64,000 nt of DNA from Cupriavidus consociatus (GCF_017814975.1 NZ_JAGIQA010000017.1:62001-126000); one strand, 5' to 3'; positions 1 through 8,907 are shown, numbered from the stretch's first letter. Translations and numbers: made by a program. The notes: generated by a model from the sequence alone, not told the origin.

Positions 1-206
1 GCCACGCCTTCGTCGAAGCCGAATTTCGAAAACAGGCGGAAGGCGGCGGCCAGGCGCTGCTTGCGATGCAGGCGCTCCTCGCCCACGGTGGCAAACTGCG
101 GCGGCCGCGGCAGGTTGCGGTAGCGGGCCTTGACCTCTTCGGGCAGGCCGGCGCCGATGTCATCGCTTGTGTCTTGCTGGACTTGCGGAACTTGCGGGGC
201 ATTCAT
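1..206 (-). CDS. class II aldolase/adducin family protein, N-terminal part (truncated by window edge)
   Basis: Only the first 68 or so codons lie in the window. They read MNAPQVPQVQQDTSDDIG and continue through a NLPRPPQF segment to a KFGFDEGVA stretch, which is how betaproteobacterial class II aldolase/adducin-domain proteins begin; the metal-binding histidines would lie beyond the edge. The family comprises zinc enzymes cleaving or epimerising sugar phosphates plus many members of unknown substrate. The start is well supported by an AGGAGGAG Shine-Dalgarno sequence about 6 nt upstream. It is the last visible gene of the minus-strand beta-oxidation cluster, separated from the upstream oxidoreductase by a spacer with four 14-bp repeats. 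The fold call is fairly safe; the reaction is unknown. Confidence 0.8.
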   Translation of the reverse strand, partial: MNAPQVPQVQQDTSDDIGAGLPEEVKARYRNLPRPPQFATVGEERLHRKQRLAAAFRLFSKFGFDEGV

Positions 207-223
207 GGGTGTCTCCTCCTCTT

Positions 224-279
224 GTCTTGCCTGCGCTGTCTTGCCTGCGCTGTCTTGCCTGCGCTGTCTTGCCTGCGTT
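224..279. repeat. four tandem 14-bp repeats upstream of the aldolase gene
   Basis: The unit GTCTTGCCTGCGCT occurs three times exactly and a fourth time with one change (GCGTT at the end), head to tail. The array lies between the oxidoreductase stop and the Shine-Dalgarno sequence of the class II aldolase gene, ending about 10 nt from the SD. The unit is not a multiple of three, so it is not a coding repeat. Confidence 0.95.
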
Positions 280-324
280 CGCTGCCCGGCGCGCCCCTCG
301 GGACGCGGCGTGCCGGTGCTGCGC

Positions 325-1335
325 TCAGACCAGCTTGACCAGCTGCTTGCCGAAGTTCTTGCCCTTGAGCAGGCCCATGAAAGCTTCCGGCGCGCTGGCC
401 AGTCCTTCGGCAATGCTTTCGCGGAACTTCAGCTTGCCTTGTGCAACCGCGGTGCCGAGCTCCTTCAGCGCCTGCGGCCAGACTTCCATGTGCTCGGAGA
501 CGATAAAGCCCTCGATCGTCAGGCGCGAAACCAGGATCAGCTGCGGGTTCTTCAGTGGCAGCGGCTGGCCGTCATAGCCGGCGATCATGCCGCACATGGC
601 GATGCGGCCGAAGGCATTCATGCGCGACAGCACCGCGTCGAAGATCTCGCCGCCGACGTTCTCGAAATAGCCGTCGATGCCGTCGGGCGTGGCTTCCTTG
701 AGCATGGTGTAGAGCTCTTTCGGGTCTTTCGCCGCCTTGTAGTCGATACAGGCATCGAAGCCCAGCTCATTGACCACGTAGTCGCACTTGTCCTTGCCGC
801 CGGCAAAGCCCACCGCGCGGCAGCCCGCCAGCCTGGCCAGCTGTCCCACCACGCTGCCGACCGCGCCCGACGCGGCGCTGACCGCAATGGTCTTGCCCGC
901 CTTCGGCTGGATGATCTTGTTCAGGCCATACCATGCGGTCACGCCCGGCATGCCGACCGAGCCGAGGTAGGCCGACAGCGGGATATGCGTGGTATCGACC
1001 GGCTGCAGGCCGGTGCCGTCGCTGACGCCCATTTCCTGCCAGCCGAACATGCCGACCACCTTGTCGCCCGGCTTGAACTTGCTGTTCTTGCTTTCCACCA
1101 CTTCGCCGACGGTGCCGCCGATCATCACCTCATTGAGCGGCTGCGGCGCGGCATACGACTTGCTGTCGTTCATGCGGCCGCGCATGTAGGGATCGAGCGA
1201 CAGGTAATGGTTGCGCACCAGCACCTGGCCGTCGGCGATCTGCGGCACGGGTACTTCTTCCAGCCGGAAATTGGCCGGCGTCACCGCGCCCTCGGGACGC
1301 GAGGCCAGGACGATGCGCTTGAACGTGTTGGACAT
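325..1335 (-). CDS. NADP-dependent oxidoreductase, MDR/leukotriene B4 dehydrogenase-like family
   Basis: This 336-residue zinc-free medium-chain reductase resembles prostaglandin/leukotriene reductases and E. coli CurA, which use NADPH to reduce activated double bonds of enones. The family signature LSLDPYMRGRM is at residues 45-55, the glycine-rich nucleotide loop AASGAVGS at 154-161, and a GGKDK stretch typical of NADP preference at 179-183. The ATG chosen gives MSNTFKRIVLA and follows an AAGGAACC Shine-Dalgarno sequence; an upstream extension of the frame reads into spacer and lacks family similarity. It lies downstream of the thioesterase gene in the beta-oxidation cluster, so a role on an unsaturated acyl or aldehyde intermediate is plausible but unproven. 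Confidence 0.9.
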   Translation of the reverse strand: MSNTFKRIVLASRPEGAVTPANFRLEEVPVPQIADGQVLVRNHYLSLDPYMRGRMNDSKSYAAPQPLNEVMIGGTVGEVVESKNSKFKPGDKVVGMFGWQEMGVSDGTGLQPVDTTHIPLSAYLGSVGMPGVTAWYGLNKIIQPKAGKTIAVSAASGAVGSVVGQLARLAGCRAVGFAGGKDKCDYVVNELGFDACIDYKAAKDPKELYTMLKEATPDGIDGYFENVGGEIFDAVLSRMNAFGRIAMCGMIAGYDGQPLPLKNPQLILVSRLTIEGFIVSEHMEVWPQALKELGTAVAQGKLKFRESIAEGLASAPEAFMGLLKGKNFGKQLVKLV

Positions 1336-1423
1336 GGTCGGGTTCCTTCCAATGGGAGATGGAAACTGCATGGAAACAGCTGATGCGGGGCATGGACCGC
1401 CCCGCATGTCCTGGCGCCGGCGC

Positions 1424-1861
1424 TCAGCCGTCGGCGCCGGTATCGGTTTCGCCCGGGCGCTGCGGCGGCATGCGCCGGATGTACTTGAACGTGCCCGAGC
1501 CGCGCGCCACGGTCTTGCCGTCGGCATCGACGATCTCGGCCTCGCAGAACACCATGGTGGTGGTGCGATGCACTGTGGTACCGCGCGCGGTCAGATGGCC
1601 GCGGCCCGGCGCCATGAAGCTGCTCTTCATTTCGATGGTGACCACGCCGCGGCCATCGGCGTCGCTGCTGCGGCCGGCCACCGCCATGGCCACGTCGAGC
1701 AGCGTCATGATCACGCCGCCGTGGGCCATGTCCCAGCTGTTCTGGTGGCGCTTTTCGACCGGCAGCGAGATCTCGCTGCGCCCGCCTTCCGCGACGGTGC
1801 AGGTCACGCCGAGGTCGGCGAGGAACGGGATATGGCTCAGGGAGCCGGTGTACTGGTTCAT
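1424..1861 (-). CDS. PaaI-type hotdog-fold thioesterase
   Basis: The 145-residue protein has the single hotdog domain of PaaI/YbgC-like acyl-CoA thioesterases. The segment WDMAHGGVIMTLLDVAMA (43-60) holds the HGG motif at 47-49 at the start of the central helix and Asp56, in the position of the catalytic acid of this clan. Such enzymes release CoA from acyl-CoAs, and in a degradation operon they would recycle CoA from stalled thioesters. The full length matches the family. The chain-length range cannot be read from sequence. It is flanked by the SDR gene upstream and the MDR reductase gene downstream on the same strand. Confidence 0.88.
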   Translation of the reverse strand: MNQYTGSLSHIPFLADLGVTCTVAEGGRSEISLPVEKRHQNSWDMAHGGVIMTLLDVAMAVAGRSSDADGRGVVTIEMKSSFMAPGRGHLTARGTTVHRTTTMVFCEAEIVDADGKTVARGSGTFKYIRRMPPQRPGETDTGADG

Positions 1862-1967
1862 GGCGATGCGAGTGGAAGTGGGGGTTGGAGAGGCGCCGGC
1901 GGCAGCTTGCCCGCCGGTACCGATCCCGCATTATTGCCGCAAACGCCGGCAGTCGCTCACACCGCGC

Positions 1968-2750
1968 TCAGACCGCGCTGACGCCGCCGTCGACCGCGAG
2001 GATCTGCCCGGTGATGTGCTTGCCGGCATCGCTGGCAAACAGCAGCGCGGCGCCCTTGAGGTCTTCGTCGTCGCCCAGGCGGTGCAGCGGCACGCCGGCG
2101 CACATCGCTTCGACGCCCATGCGCTCGAGCGAGCCCTTGGTCATCTTCGACGGGAAGAAGCCCGGCGCCAGCGCGTTGACGGTGATGTTGTGCTCGCCCC
2201 ACTCGCCCGCCAGCGTGCGGGTGAAGTTGACCACCGCGCCCTTCGAGGTGTTGTAGGCGATGGTCTCCATCGACCCCGGCGGATTGCCGGCCAGGCCCGC
2301 GATCGACGCCACGTTGATGATGCGGCCGTAGCGGCGCGGGATCATCGACAGCTTGCCGATGCGCTGGCTCAGCAGGAACAGGCCGCGGATATTCAGGTTC
2401 ATCACCTTGTCCCACGCTTCCACCGGATGGTCTTCGGCCGGGGCGCCCCAGGTAGCGCCGGCGTTGTTGACCAGGATGTCGACGTGGCCAAGCCTGGCGA
2501 TGGCCTCGTCGGCCAGCCGGATGATCTCGGATTCCTGCGAGCCGTCGGCGGCGATCCAGTCAGCCTCGATGCCGAGGCCCTTCAGGTGTTCCTGCGCCGC
2601 GCGCAGCTCGTCGGCCTTGCGCGCCGACAGCACGATACGCGCGCCCTGCTCGCCCAGTGCCTCGGCGATCTGCAGGCCAAGGCCGCGCGAGCCGCCGGTG
2701 ATCAGCGCGGTCTTGCCCTTCAGGTCAAACAGTTGCTGGATGGTGCGCAT
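1968..2750 (-). CDS. short-chain dehydrogenase/reductase (SDR)
   Basis: This 260-residue classical SDR has the cofactor motif TGGSRGLG at 18-25, NNAG at 95-98, and catalytic Ser149, Tyr166 and Lys170 (YNTSK). It ends with the GGVSAV tail common to FabG-like proteins. Classical SDRs interconvert hydroxyl and keto groups with NAD(P). In this operon a 3-hydroxyacyl-CoA or 3-ketoacyl role is reasonable but not decided by the sequence. The start follows a GGAAGAGAC Shine-Dalgarno region. About 50 nt separate it from the acyl-CoA dehydrogenase stop upstream. Confidence 0.92.
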   Translation of the reverse strand: MRTIQQLFDLKGKTALITGGSRGLGLQIAEALGEQGARIVLSARKADELRAAQEHLKGLGIEADWIAADGSQESEIIRLADEAIARLGHVDILVNNAGATWGAPAEDHPVEAWDKVMNLNIRGLFLLSQRIGKLSMIPRRYGRIINVASIAGLAGNPPGSMETIAYNTSKGAVVNFTRTLAGEWGEHNITVNALAPGFFPSKMTKGSLERMGVEAMCAGVPLHRLGDDEDLKGAALLFASDAGKHITGQILAVDGGVSAV

Positions 2751-2804
2751 GTGTCTCTTCCTTGGTTGTCTTTGAATGATGTAGCAAGCGATCAGAACCA
2801 GTGA

Positions 2805-4667
2805 TCAGAACCAGGCGTCCTGCATATCCAGCGTGGTGCGATCGAGCGATGCCAGCAAGTCGAGCTGGGGGCCGACCCTGGGCAGCTCGAAGCGGAAAAA
2901 GTACGCCGCCGCCGCCAGCTTGCCGCGATAGAAGTCCTGGTCCTCCTTGCCGCTGGACTGCGCCAGCGCCGCCTGTGCCAGCAGCGCCTGCTCCAGCCAG
3001 ATCCACGCGACCACCACGTGCCCGAAGGCCTCCAGGTAGACCGACGCGTTGGCCAGCGTCACGTTGGCATCGCCGGCACTCCACAGCGTCTGGGTCACTT
3101 CGGCCAGGCGTTTCGTCGCGGCGCCGAGCGCGTGCGCCTGCTGGGCGAGTTCGGCATCGTCCGCGGCCAGTGCGCGGCCGATGGTGGCCTGCACGCGCTC
3201 GCCCAGCAGCCTGAACGCGGCGCCATCCTTCATCACCACCTTGCGGCCCAGCAGGTCCAGTCCCTGGATGCCATGCGTGCCTTCGTGGATCGGGTTCAGG
3301 CGGTTGTCGCGGTAGAACTGCTCGACGTTGTATTCGCGGGTATAGCCGTAGCCGCCGTGCACCTGGATCGCCAGGTTGTTGGCCTCCAGGCACCATTGCG
3401 ACGGCCAGCTCTTGGCGATGGGGGTCAGGATGTCGAGCAGCAGCGCCAGGCGCGCGTGCGCTTCCTGGCCGCCCGCGGCGGCAGCGGCTTCTTCCTCGTC
3501 CACCAGCCGCGCGCAGTACAGGTTCAGCGCCAGGCCGCCCTCGACATAGCTCTTCTGCGCCAGCAGCATGCGGCGGATATCCGCGTGCTCGACCAGCTTC
3601 ACCTGCGGGCTGGCAGCGTCCTTCCCGCCGGGCCCGACGGGGCGGCCTTGCGGACGGTTGCGCGCGTAGTCCAGCGCATGCAGGTAGCCGGTATAACCGA
3701 GCATCACCGCGCCCAGGCCCACGCCGATGCGCGCCTCATTCATCATGTGGAACATGCAGGCCAGGCCCTTGTGCGGCTCGCCCACCAGGTAGCCGATGGC
3801 ACCGGCCTTGCCGCCCGGCTGGTACTTCATGCCTTCGCCGAAGTTCAGCAGGCAGTTGGTGGTGCCGCGGTAGCCCATCTTGTGGTTCAGGCCGGCCAGC
3901 ACCACGTCGTTGTGCTCGCCGAGCGAGCCATCCTCGTTGACCAGGTACTTGGGCACGATGAACAGCGAGATGCCCTTCACGCCCGGGATCAGCTTGCCGT
4001 CCGGGCCGGGGATCTTGGCCAGCACCAGGTGGACGATGTTGTCCGACAGCTCGTGCTCGCCGGCGGAAATCCACATCTTGTTGCCGCGCAGGCGGTACTG
4101 CGCACCCAGCGGCGATTCGCCTTCATACTCGGCGCGCGTCGTGATATCCGACAGCGACGAGCCGGCCTGCGGCTCCGACAGGCACATGGTGCCGAAGAAG
4201 CGCCCTTCCATCTCCGGCTTGACGAAGGTTTCGACCTGCGCCGGCGTGCCGTGCGTCAGCAGCAGGTTGGCGTTGCCGATGGTCAGGAACGGGTAGGAAC
4301 TGGTGCCGACGTTGGCGCCCTTGAAGTAGGCGAAGCCGGCTTTCTCGACCACCACCGGCAACTGCATGCCGCCCAGTTCGTAATCCTGGCCCGCTGCCAT
4401 CAGCCCAGCCTCGCAGAAGGCCTTCAGCGCGGTGCTGACCTCGGGGATGATGCTGACGGTCTCGCCGTCGAATTCGGGTTCGTGCTGGTCGTTCTTCTTG
4501 TTGTGCGGCGCGAACAGGTCGGTGGCGATCTTCTCGCAGGTGTCCAGCGCGGCATCAAAGGTCTCGCGCGAGTGGTCGGCGTAGCGCGGAATGCGGGTCA
4601 GTTCATCGACCTTGAGCCATTCGTACAGAATGAAGTTCAGGTCGCGACGGGAAAGGATCATCGACAT
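2805..4667 (-). CDS. acyl-CoA dehydrogenase with C-terminal extension domain
   Basis: This 620-residue FAD enzyme belongs to the long acyl-CoA dehydrogenase group carrying an extra C-terminal helical domain, and would catalyse the first step of beta-oxidation. Visible signatures are MCLSEPQAGSSLSDI near residues 161-175, which contacts flavin and substrate, and NPIHEGTHGIQG near 461-472, whose glutamate is in the catalytic-base position. A GGYGY motif just before it is typical of the family. The N-terminal MSMILSRRDLNFILYEWL is characteristic of this subgroup. The electrons would pass to ETF. The last codons and stop overlap a 13-bp tandem duplication. Chain-length preference is not readable. 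Confidence 0.95.
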   Translation of the reverse strand: MSMILSRRDLNFILYEWLKVDELTRIPRYADHSRETFDAALDTCEKIATDLFAPHNKKNDQHEPEFDGETVSIIPEVSTALKAFCEAGLMAAGQDYELGGMQLPVVVEKAGFAYFKGANVGTSSYPFLTIGNANLLLTHGTPAQVETFVKPEMEGRFFGTMCLSEPQAGSSLSDITTRAEYEGESPLGAQYRLRGNKMWISAGEHELSDNIVHLVLAKIPGPDGKLIPGVKGISLFIVPKYLVNEDGSLGEHNDVVLAGLNHKMGYRGTTNCLLNFGEGMKYQPGGKAGAIGYLVGEPHKGLACMFHMMNEARIGVGLGAVMLGYTGYLHALDYARNRPQGRPVGPGGKDAASPQVKLVEHADIRRMLLAQKSYVEGGLALNLYCARLVDEEEAAAAAGGQEAHARLALLLDILTPIAKSWPSQWCLEANNLAIQVHGGYGYTREYNVEQFYRDNRLNPIHEGTHGIQGLDLLGRKVVMKDGAAFRLLGERVQATIGRALAADDAELAQQAHALGAATKRLAEVTQTLWSAGDANVTLANASVYLEAFGHVVVAWIWLEQALLAQAALAQSSGKEDQDFYRGKLAAAAYFFRFELPRVGPQLDLLASLDRTTLDMQDAWF

Positions 4668-4762
4668 GGTGTCTCCAGGCGGAGCGCTGCGTGGGCGCTC
4701 GCGAATGCATGTAGCTTACTTGCCCGAACCGCCGGAACCCTGGAATACACCGCGTGGGTGTT

Positions 4763-4882
4763 CCCTCTCCCGCTCGCGGGAGAGGGTTGGGGTGAGGGCC
4801 GGGCGGTACTACGAAGTCCGGGCCGGCGGCATGCCACCGCCTGCCCTCACCCCCTGCCCCTCTCCCGCGAGCGGGAGAGGGG
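4763..4882. repeat. REP-like double palindrome in the acyl-CoA dehydrogenase/thiolase gap
   Basis: Two strong palindromes built on CTCTCCCGC and GCGGGAGAG lie at 4763-4786 and 4857-4882. Each forms its own hairpin, and they also lie in inverted order relative to each other. Arms GGTGAGGGC (4791-4799) and GCCCTCACC (4843-4851) pair inside them, so the unit is a larger two-hairpin inverted repeat. This is the shape of interspersed extragenic palindromes. It occupies most of the 248-nt gap between two operon genes and could stabilise or terminate part of the transcript. Confidence 0.85.
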
Positions 4883-4915
4883 AGCAAACCGGCAGCGCGC
4901 CGGCGTCGCTGGCGA

Positions 4916-6094
4916 TTACAGGACTTCGAACAACCCAGCCGCGCCCTGCCCGCCGCCGATGCACATGGTCACCACCACGTACTTCACGCCGCGGCGCTTG
5001 CCTTCGATCAGCGCATGGCCGACCAGGCGCGCACCCGACACGCCGTACGGATGGCCCACCGCGATGGCGCCGCCGTTGACGTTGAGGCGGTCCATCGGGA
5101 TGCCCAGCTTGTCGGCGCAGTACAGCACCTGCACGGCGAAGGCTTCATTCAGCTCCCACAGGCCGATGTCCTCGACCTTCAGGCCGGCCTTCTTCAGCAG
5201 CTTGGGCACCGCGAACACGGGACCGATGCCCATTTCGTCCGGCTCGCAACCGGCCACGGCAAAGCCGCGGAACACGCCCAGCGGCTGCAGGCCGCGGGCC
5301 TCGGCCACGCGCGCGTTCATCACCACGGCAGCCGAGGCGCCGTCCGAGAACTGCGAGGCATTGCCGGCGGTGATCACGCCGCCCGGCACCGCGCTGCGGA
5401 TCTTGGCCACGCCTTCCAGCGTGGTGTCGGCGCGGATCCCTTCGTCGCGGTCGATGGTGACTTCCTTCGTCACCAGCTGGCCGGTGGACTTGTCGGCGAC
5501 GCCGGCAAGCACCGTCATCGGCACGATCTCGTCCTTGAACTTGCCGGCTTCCTGCGCGGCGGCGGCGCGTTGCTGGCTGCGCACGCCGTACTCATCCTGG
5601 CGATCCTTCGAGATGCTGTAGCGCTTGGCCACGTTCTCGGCGGTCTGCAGCATGTTCCAGTAGATTTCCGGCTTGTTCTTGACCAGCCAGCTTTCCTGGA
5701 CCATGTGGCGGTTCATTTCCTGCTGCACGCAGGAGATGCTTTCCACGCCGCCGGCGACGAAGATGTCGCCCTCATCGGCGATCACGCGCTGCGCGGCCAT
5801 GGCGATGGTCTGCAGGCCCGACGAGCAGAAGCGGTTGACGGTGGCACCGGGCACGGTGACAGGGCAGCCGGCGCGCAGTGCGATCTGGCGCGCAATATTG
5901 GCACCGGTGGCGCCTTCCGGGTTGGCGCAGCCCATCAGCACGTCTTCCACTTCGGCGGCGTCGATCCTGGCGCGGGCGATCGCGTGCTGCACGGCGTGGC
6001 CACCCAGCGTGGCGCCGTGGGTCATGTTGAAGGCGCCCTTCCAGCTCTTGGCCAGGCCGGTCCGTGCGGTGGATACGATGACTGCTTCGTTCAT
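4916..6094 (-). CDS. acetyl-CoA C-acyltransferase (thiolase)
   Basis: This 392-residue thiolase has all catalytic landmarks: Cys90 in NRFCSSG, His348 in [11 protein letters not shown], and Cys378 in MCIGGGQG close to the C-terminus. Thiolases of this class cleave 3-ketoacyl-CoA with CoA to give acetyl-CoA and a shortened acyl-CoA, the last step of the cycle. Lying between genes for the hydratase/hydroxyacyl dehydrogenase and an acyl-CoA dehydrogenase, it is best read as degradative (FadA-type) rather than the biosynthetic PhaA type. The start has a GAGGAGCAAC Shine-Dalgarno sequence just upstream. Confidence 0.95.
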   Translation of the reverse strand: MNEAVIVSTARTGLAKSWKGAFNMTHGATLGGHAVQHAIARARIDAAEVEDVLMGCANPEGATGANIARQIALRAGCPVTVPGATVNRFCSSGLQTIAMAAQRVIADEGDIFVAGGVESISCVQQEMNRHMVQESWLVKNKPEIYWNMLQTAENVAKRYSISKDRQDEYGVRSQQRAAAAQEAGKFKDEIVPMTVLAGVADKSTGQLVTKEVTIDRDEGIRADTTLEGVAKIRSAVPGGVITAGNASQFSDGASAAVVMNARVAEARGLQPLGVFRGFAVAGCEPDEMGIGPVFAVPKLLKKAGLKVEDIGLWELNEAFAVQVLYCADKLGIPMDRLNVNGGAIAVGHPYGVSGARLVGHALIEGKRRGVKYVVVTMCIGGGQGAAGLFEVL

Positions 6095-6140
6095 GTGTTG
6101 CTCCTCGGAATCTTGTGTCGTTCAGTTCGGTGGTTTTGGT

Positions 6141-6785
6141 TCAGCCCTGGCCCTTGAGCACATCGGTGGACATGACACGTGCAACGCCGGCGGCGCCGAG
6201 GTCCTGCCATGCCCTGGCCAGCGACCCCTGCAGGTCGATGGCGCGGCACGCATCCTCGATCACCGCGGCCTCGAAGCCAGCAGCGCGCGCATCGAGCGCG
6301 CTCCAGGCCACGCAGTAGTCCGTCGCCAGCCCGGCGCAGAACACGCGCTTCACGCCATGCTCGCGCAGGTAGCCTGCCAGCCCGGTGCGCGTGGCGCGGT
6401 CCGCTTCAAGGAAGGCGGAGTAGCTGTCCACGTCGGCATGGTGGCCCTTGCGGATCACCAGCCGGGCGTGCGGCACGTGCAGGCCCGCATGCAGCGCGGC
6501 GCCGGGCGTGTCCTGCACGCAGTGCACAGGCCACAGCACCTGCTCGCCATACGGCAGCGTGAGCATCTGGAACGGCTGCGTGCCGGCATGGTTGGCCGCG
6601 AATGAAACGTGCGCGGCCGGATGCCAGTCCTGCGTCACCACCACGTGCCCGAACGCACGCGCCAGCCGATTGATGACGGGCACCACCTCATCGCCGTTGG
6701 GCACGGCAAGCGCGCCGCCCGGCATGAAGTCGTTCTGCACGTCGATCACCAGCAGGCAATCGTCCGGTCCGATGGTGGTGTTCAT
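6141..6785 (-). CDS. pncA: nicotinamidase/pyrazinamidase
   Basis: The 214-residue cysteine hydrolase deamidates nicotinamide to nicotinate for NAD salvage. The catalytic triad is visible as Asp15 (DVQNDF), Lys113 (RKGHH) and Cys158 (GLATDYCVA), and the metal site as Asp53 and His55 (QDWHP) with His88. Length and spacing match E. coli PncA closely. It is cotranscribed by position with beta-oxidation genes: 40 nt downstream of the FadB-like gene stop and 46 nt upstream of the thiolase start. Salvage of NAD would fit a pathway consuming NAD at every turn, but that link is inference. Confidence 0.94.
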   Translation of the reverse strand: MNTTIGPDDCLLVIDVQNDFMPGGALAVPNGDEVVPVINRLARAFGHVVVTQDWHPAAHVSFAANHAGTQPFQMLTLPYGEQVLWPVHCVQDTPGAALHAGLHVPHARLVIRKGHHADVDSYSAFLEADRATRTGLAGYLREHGVKRVFCAGLATDYCVAWSALDARAAGFEAAVIEDACRAIDLQGSLARAWQDLGAAGVARVMSTDVLKGQG

Positions 6786-6825
6786 GGCCGCTCCTGGCTG
6801 AACCCTGTCGGTGTATTAGCCGCTA

Positions 6826-8907
6826 TTACCCGTTAAAGCCCTTGCCTTCGTCCGCCAGCTTCTGCAGCAGCGGCGCGACCTGCCAGGCTTCGCCGTGGTA
6901 GCCCTTGGCGTAGCGCCTCATAGCCAGCGCCACGTTGTACAGGCCGACCTGGTCCGCATACAGCATCGGGCCGCCGCGGAACAGCGGGAAGCCGTAGCCG
7001 GTCAGGTACACCATGTCGATATCCGAGGCCTTGGAAGCAATGCCCTCTTCCAGGATCTTGGCGCCTTCGTTGACCAGCGCGAACACCAGGCGCTCGACGA
7101 TCTCTTCGTCAGAGATCTTGCGGCGCGTGATGCCCAGGTCCTTGGAGTGTTGCACGATCATGTCGTTGACCTGCTGGTTCGGGTACGGCTTGCGGTCGCC
7201 CGCCTTGTAGTCGTACCAGCCCGCGCCGGTCTTCTGGCCGTAACGGCCCATCTCGCACAGCAGGTCGGCGGTCTTGGAGTACTGGATCTCGGGCTTGTCT
7301 ACGGCGCGGCGCTTGCGGATGGCCCAGCCGATGTCGTTGCCGGCCAGGTCGCCCATGCGAAACGGGCCCATGGCAAAGCCGAACTTCTCGATGGCCTTGT
7401 CGACCTGCTCCGGCAGCGCGCCTTCATCCAGCAGGTAGCCGGCCTGGCGGCTGTACTGCTCGATCATGCGGTTGCCGATAAAGCCGTCGCACACGCCCGA
7501 TACCACCGCGGTCTTCTTGATCTTCTTGCCGATCTGCATGACCGTGGCCAGCACGTCCTTGCCGGTCTTCTCGCCGCGCACCACTTCCAGCAGCTTCATC
7601 ACGTTGGCCGGGCTGAAGAAGTGCATGCCGACCACGTCCTGCGGACGCCTGGTGAACGAGGCGATCTTGTTCACGTCCAGCGTGGAGGTGTTCGAAGCCA
7701 GGATCGCGCCGGGCTTCATCACTTCATCCAGCTTCTTGAACACGACTTCCTTGACGCCCATTTCCTCGAACACGGCCTCGATGACCATGTCGACGTCCTT
7801 GATGTCGTCATAGGACAGCGTGGTGCTCAGCAGGCCCATGCGCTGCTCGACCTTCTCCGGCGTGAGCTTGCCCTTCTTGGCGCTGTTCTCGTAGTTCTTG
7901 CGGATGATGCCGATGCCGCGGTCCAGCGCTTCCTGCTTGGTTTCCAGGATGGTGACCGGGATGCCCGCGTTCAAAAAATTCATGCTGATGCCGCCGCCCA
8001 TCGTGCCGGCGCCGATCACGGCAACCTTCTCGATCTTGCGCACGGGAGTGCCTTCGGGCACGTCGGGGATCTTGCTGGCGGCACGCTCGCCAAAGAAGGC
8101 GTGGCGCAGCGCGCGCGATTCCGGGGTGGTCACCAGGTACAGGAAGCCCTCGCGCTCTTCCTTCAGGCCCTGCTCGAACGGCTTGAGCGAGCCGGCCACC
8201 GCTTCCAGGCACTTCAGCGGCGCCGGGAAGTTCTTGGCCATCGCCGCCACGGTGTTGCGGGCAAAGCCGAGGTAGCCTTCGGCGTTCTCGTGGCGGACCT
8301 TCAGGTCGCGCACCTTCGGGTGCGGGCCGCTGGCGGCGCCGACGTTCTGCGCGAACTTGACCGCCGCGGGCAGCACGTCGCCCTCGACGATTTCATCGAA
8401 CAGCTTGGTGCCGGCGAACTTCTCGGACAGCACCGGGGTGCCGGACACGATCATGTTGGCGGCGGCCTCGAGGCCGATCACGCGCGGCAGGCGCTGCGTG
8501 CCGCCGGCGCCGGGCAGCAGGCCCAGCTTCACTTCCGGCAGCGCGATCTGCGCGCCCTTGGAAGCCACGCGGTAGTTACAGCCCAGCGCCAGCTCCAGGC
8601 CGCCCCCCATGGCGACCGAGTGCACGGCGGCAACCACGGGCTTGGACGAGGCCTCCAGCACGCGGATCACCGAATGCAGCGTCGGCTCCTGCATGGCCTT
8701 GGGGGTGTTGAATTCACGGATATCGGCGCCGCCCGAGAATGCCTTGCCGGCGCCGGTAATGACGATCGCCTTGACGGCGGCATCGTCCAGCGCACGGGTC
8801 ATGCCTTCGACGATGCCAAGACGGGTGCTGTGACCCAGGCCGTTGACAGGGGGATTGTCGAGCGTGATGACGGCTACGCCGTCCTGAACCTGATACTGCG
8901 CTGTCAT
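6826..8907 (-). CDS. bifunctional enoyl-CoA hydratase / 3-hydroxyacyl-CoA dehydrogenase (FadB-like)
   Basis: The 693-residue protein fuses a crotonase domain (about 1-190) to an NAD-dependent 3-hydroxyacyl-CoA dehydrogenase (about 293-690). In the first domain the oxyanion loop and acids appear as GGGLELALG (Glu105) and PEVKLGLLPGAGG (Glu125), matching the two catalytic glutamates of FadB. In the second, VAVIGAGTMGGG (295-306) is the Rossmann loop and HFFSPANVMKLLE near 427 carries the catalytic His. It would perform hydration and oxidation, steps two and three of the cycle. It is the first gene of the operon, with a promoter candidate about 140 nt upstream. It is somewhat shorter than E. coli FadB. 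Confidence 0.95.
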   Translation of the reverse strand: MTAQYQVQDGVAVITLDNPPVNGLGHSTRLGIVEGMTRALDDAAVKAIVITGAGKAFSGGADIREFNTPKAMQEPTLHSVIRVLEASSKPVVAAVHSVAMGGGLELALGCNYRVASKGAQIALPEVKLGLLPGAGGTQRLPRVIGLEAAANMIVSGTPVLSEKFAGTKLFDEIVEGDVLPAAVKFAQNVGAASGPHPKVRDLKVRHENAEGYLGFARNTVAAMAKNFPAPLKCLEAVAGSLKPFEQGLKEEREGFLYLVTTPESRALRHAFFGERAASKIPDVPEGTPVRKIEKVAVIGAGTMGGGISMNFLNAGIPVTILETKQEALDRGIGIIRKNYENSAKKGKLTPEKVEQRMGLLSTTLSYDDIKDVDMVIEAVFEEMGVKEVVFKKLDEVMKPGAILASNTSTLDVNKIASFTRRPQDVVGMHFFSPANVMKLLEVVRGEKTGKDVLATVMQIGKKIKKTAVVSGVCDGFIGNRMIEQYSRQAGYLLDEGALPEQVDKAIEKFGFAMGPFRMGDLAGNDIGWAIRKRRAVDKPEIQYSKTADLLCEMGRYGQKTGAGWYDYKAGDRKPYPNQQVNDMIVQHSKDLGITRRKISDEEIVERLVFALVNEGAKILEEGIASKASDIDMVYLTGYGFPLFRGGPMLYADQVGLYNVALAMRRYAKGYHGEAWQVAPLLQKLADEGKGFNG

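Noticed and set aside
224-279. CRISPR array
   Set aside because: The 14-bp units are contiguous with no spacers and no cas genes are present.
3018-5621. Long plus-strand open frame over the acyl-CoA dehydrogenase and thiolase genes
   Set aside because: It is the antisense shadow of real genes at high third-position GC; it shows no motif and crosses a noncoding palindrome.
4916-6094. PhaA-type biosynthetic thiolase
   Set aside because: No phaC or phaB nearby, and the operon contains degradative acyl-CoA dehydrogenase and FadB-like genes.
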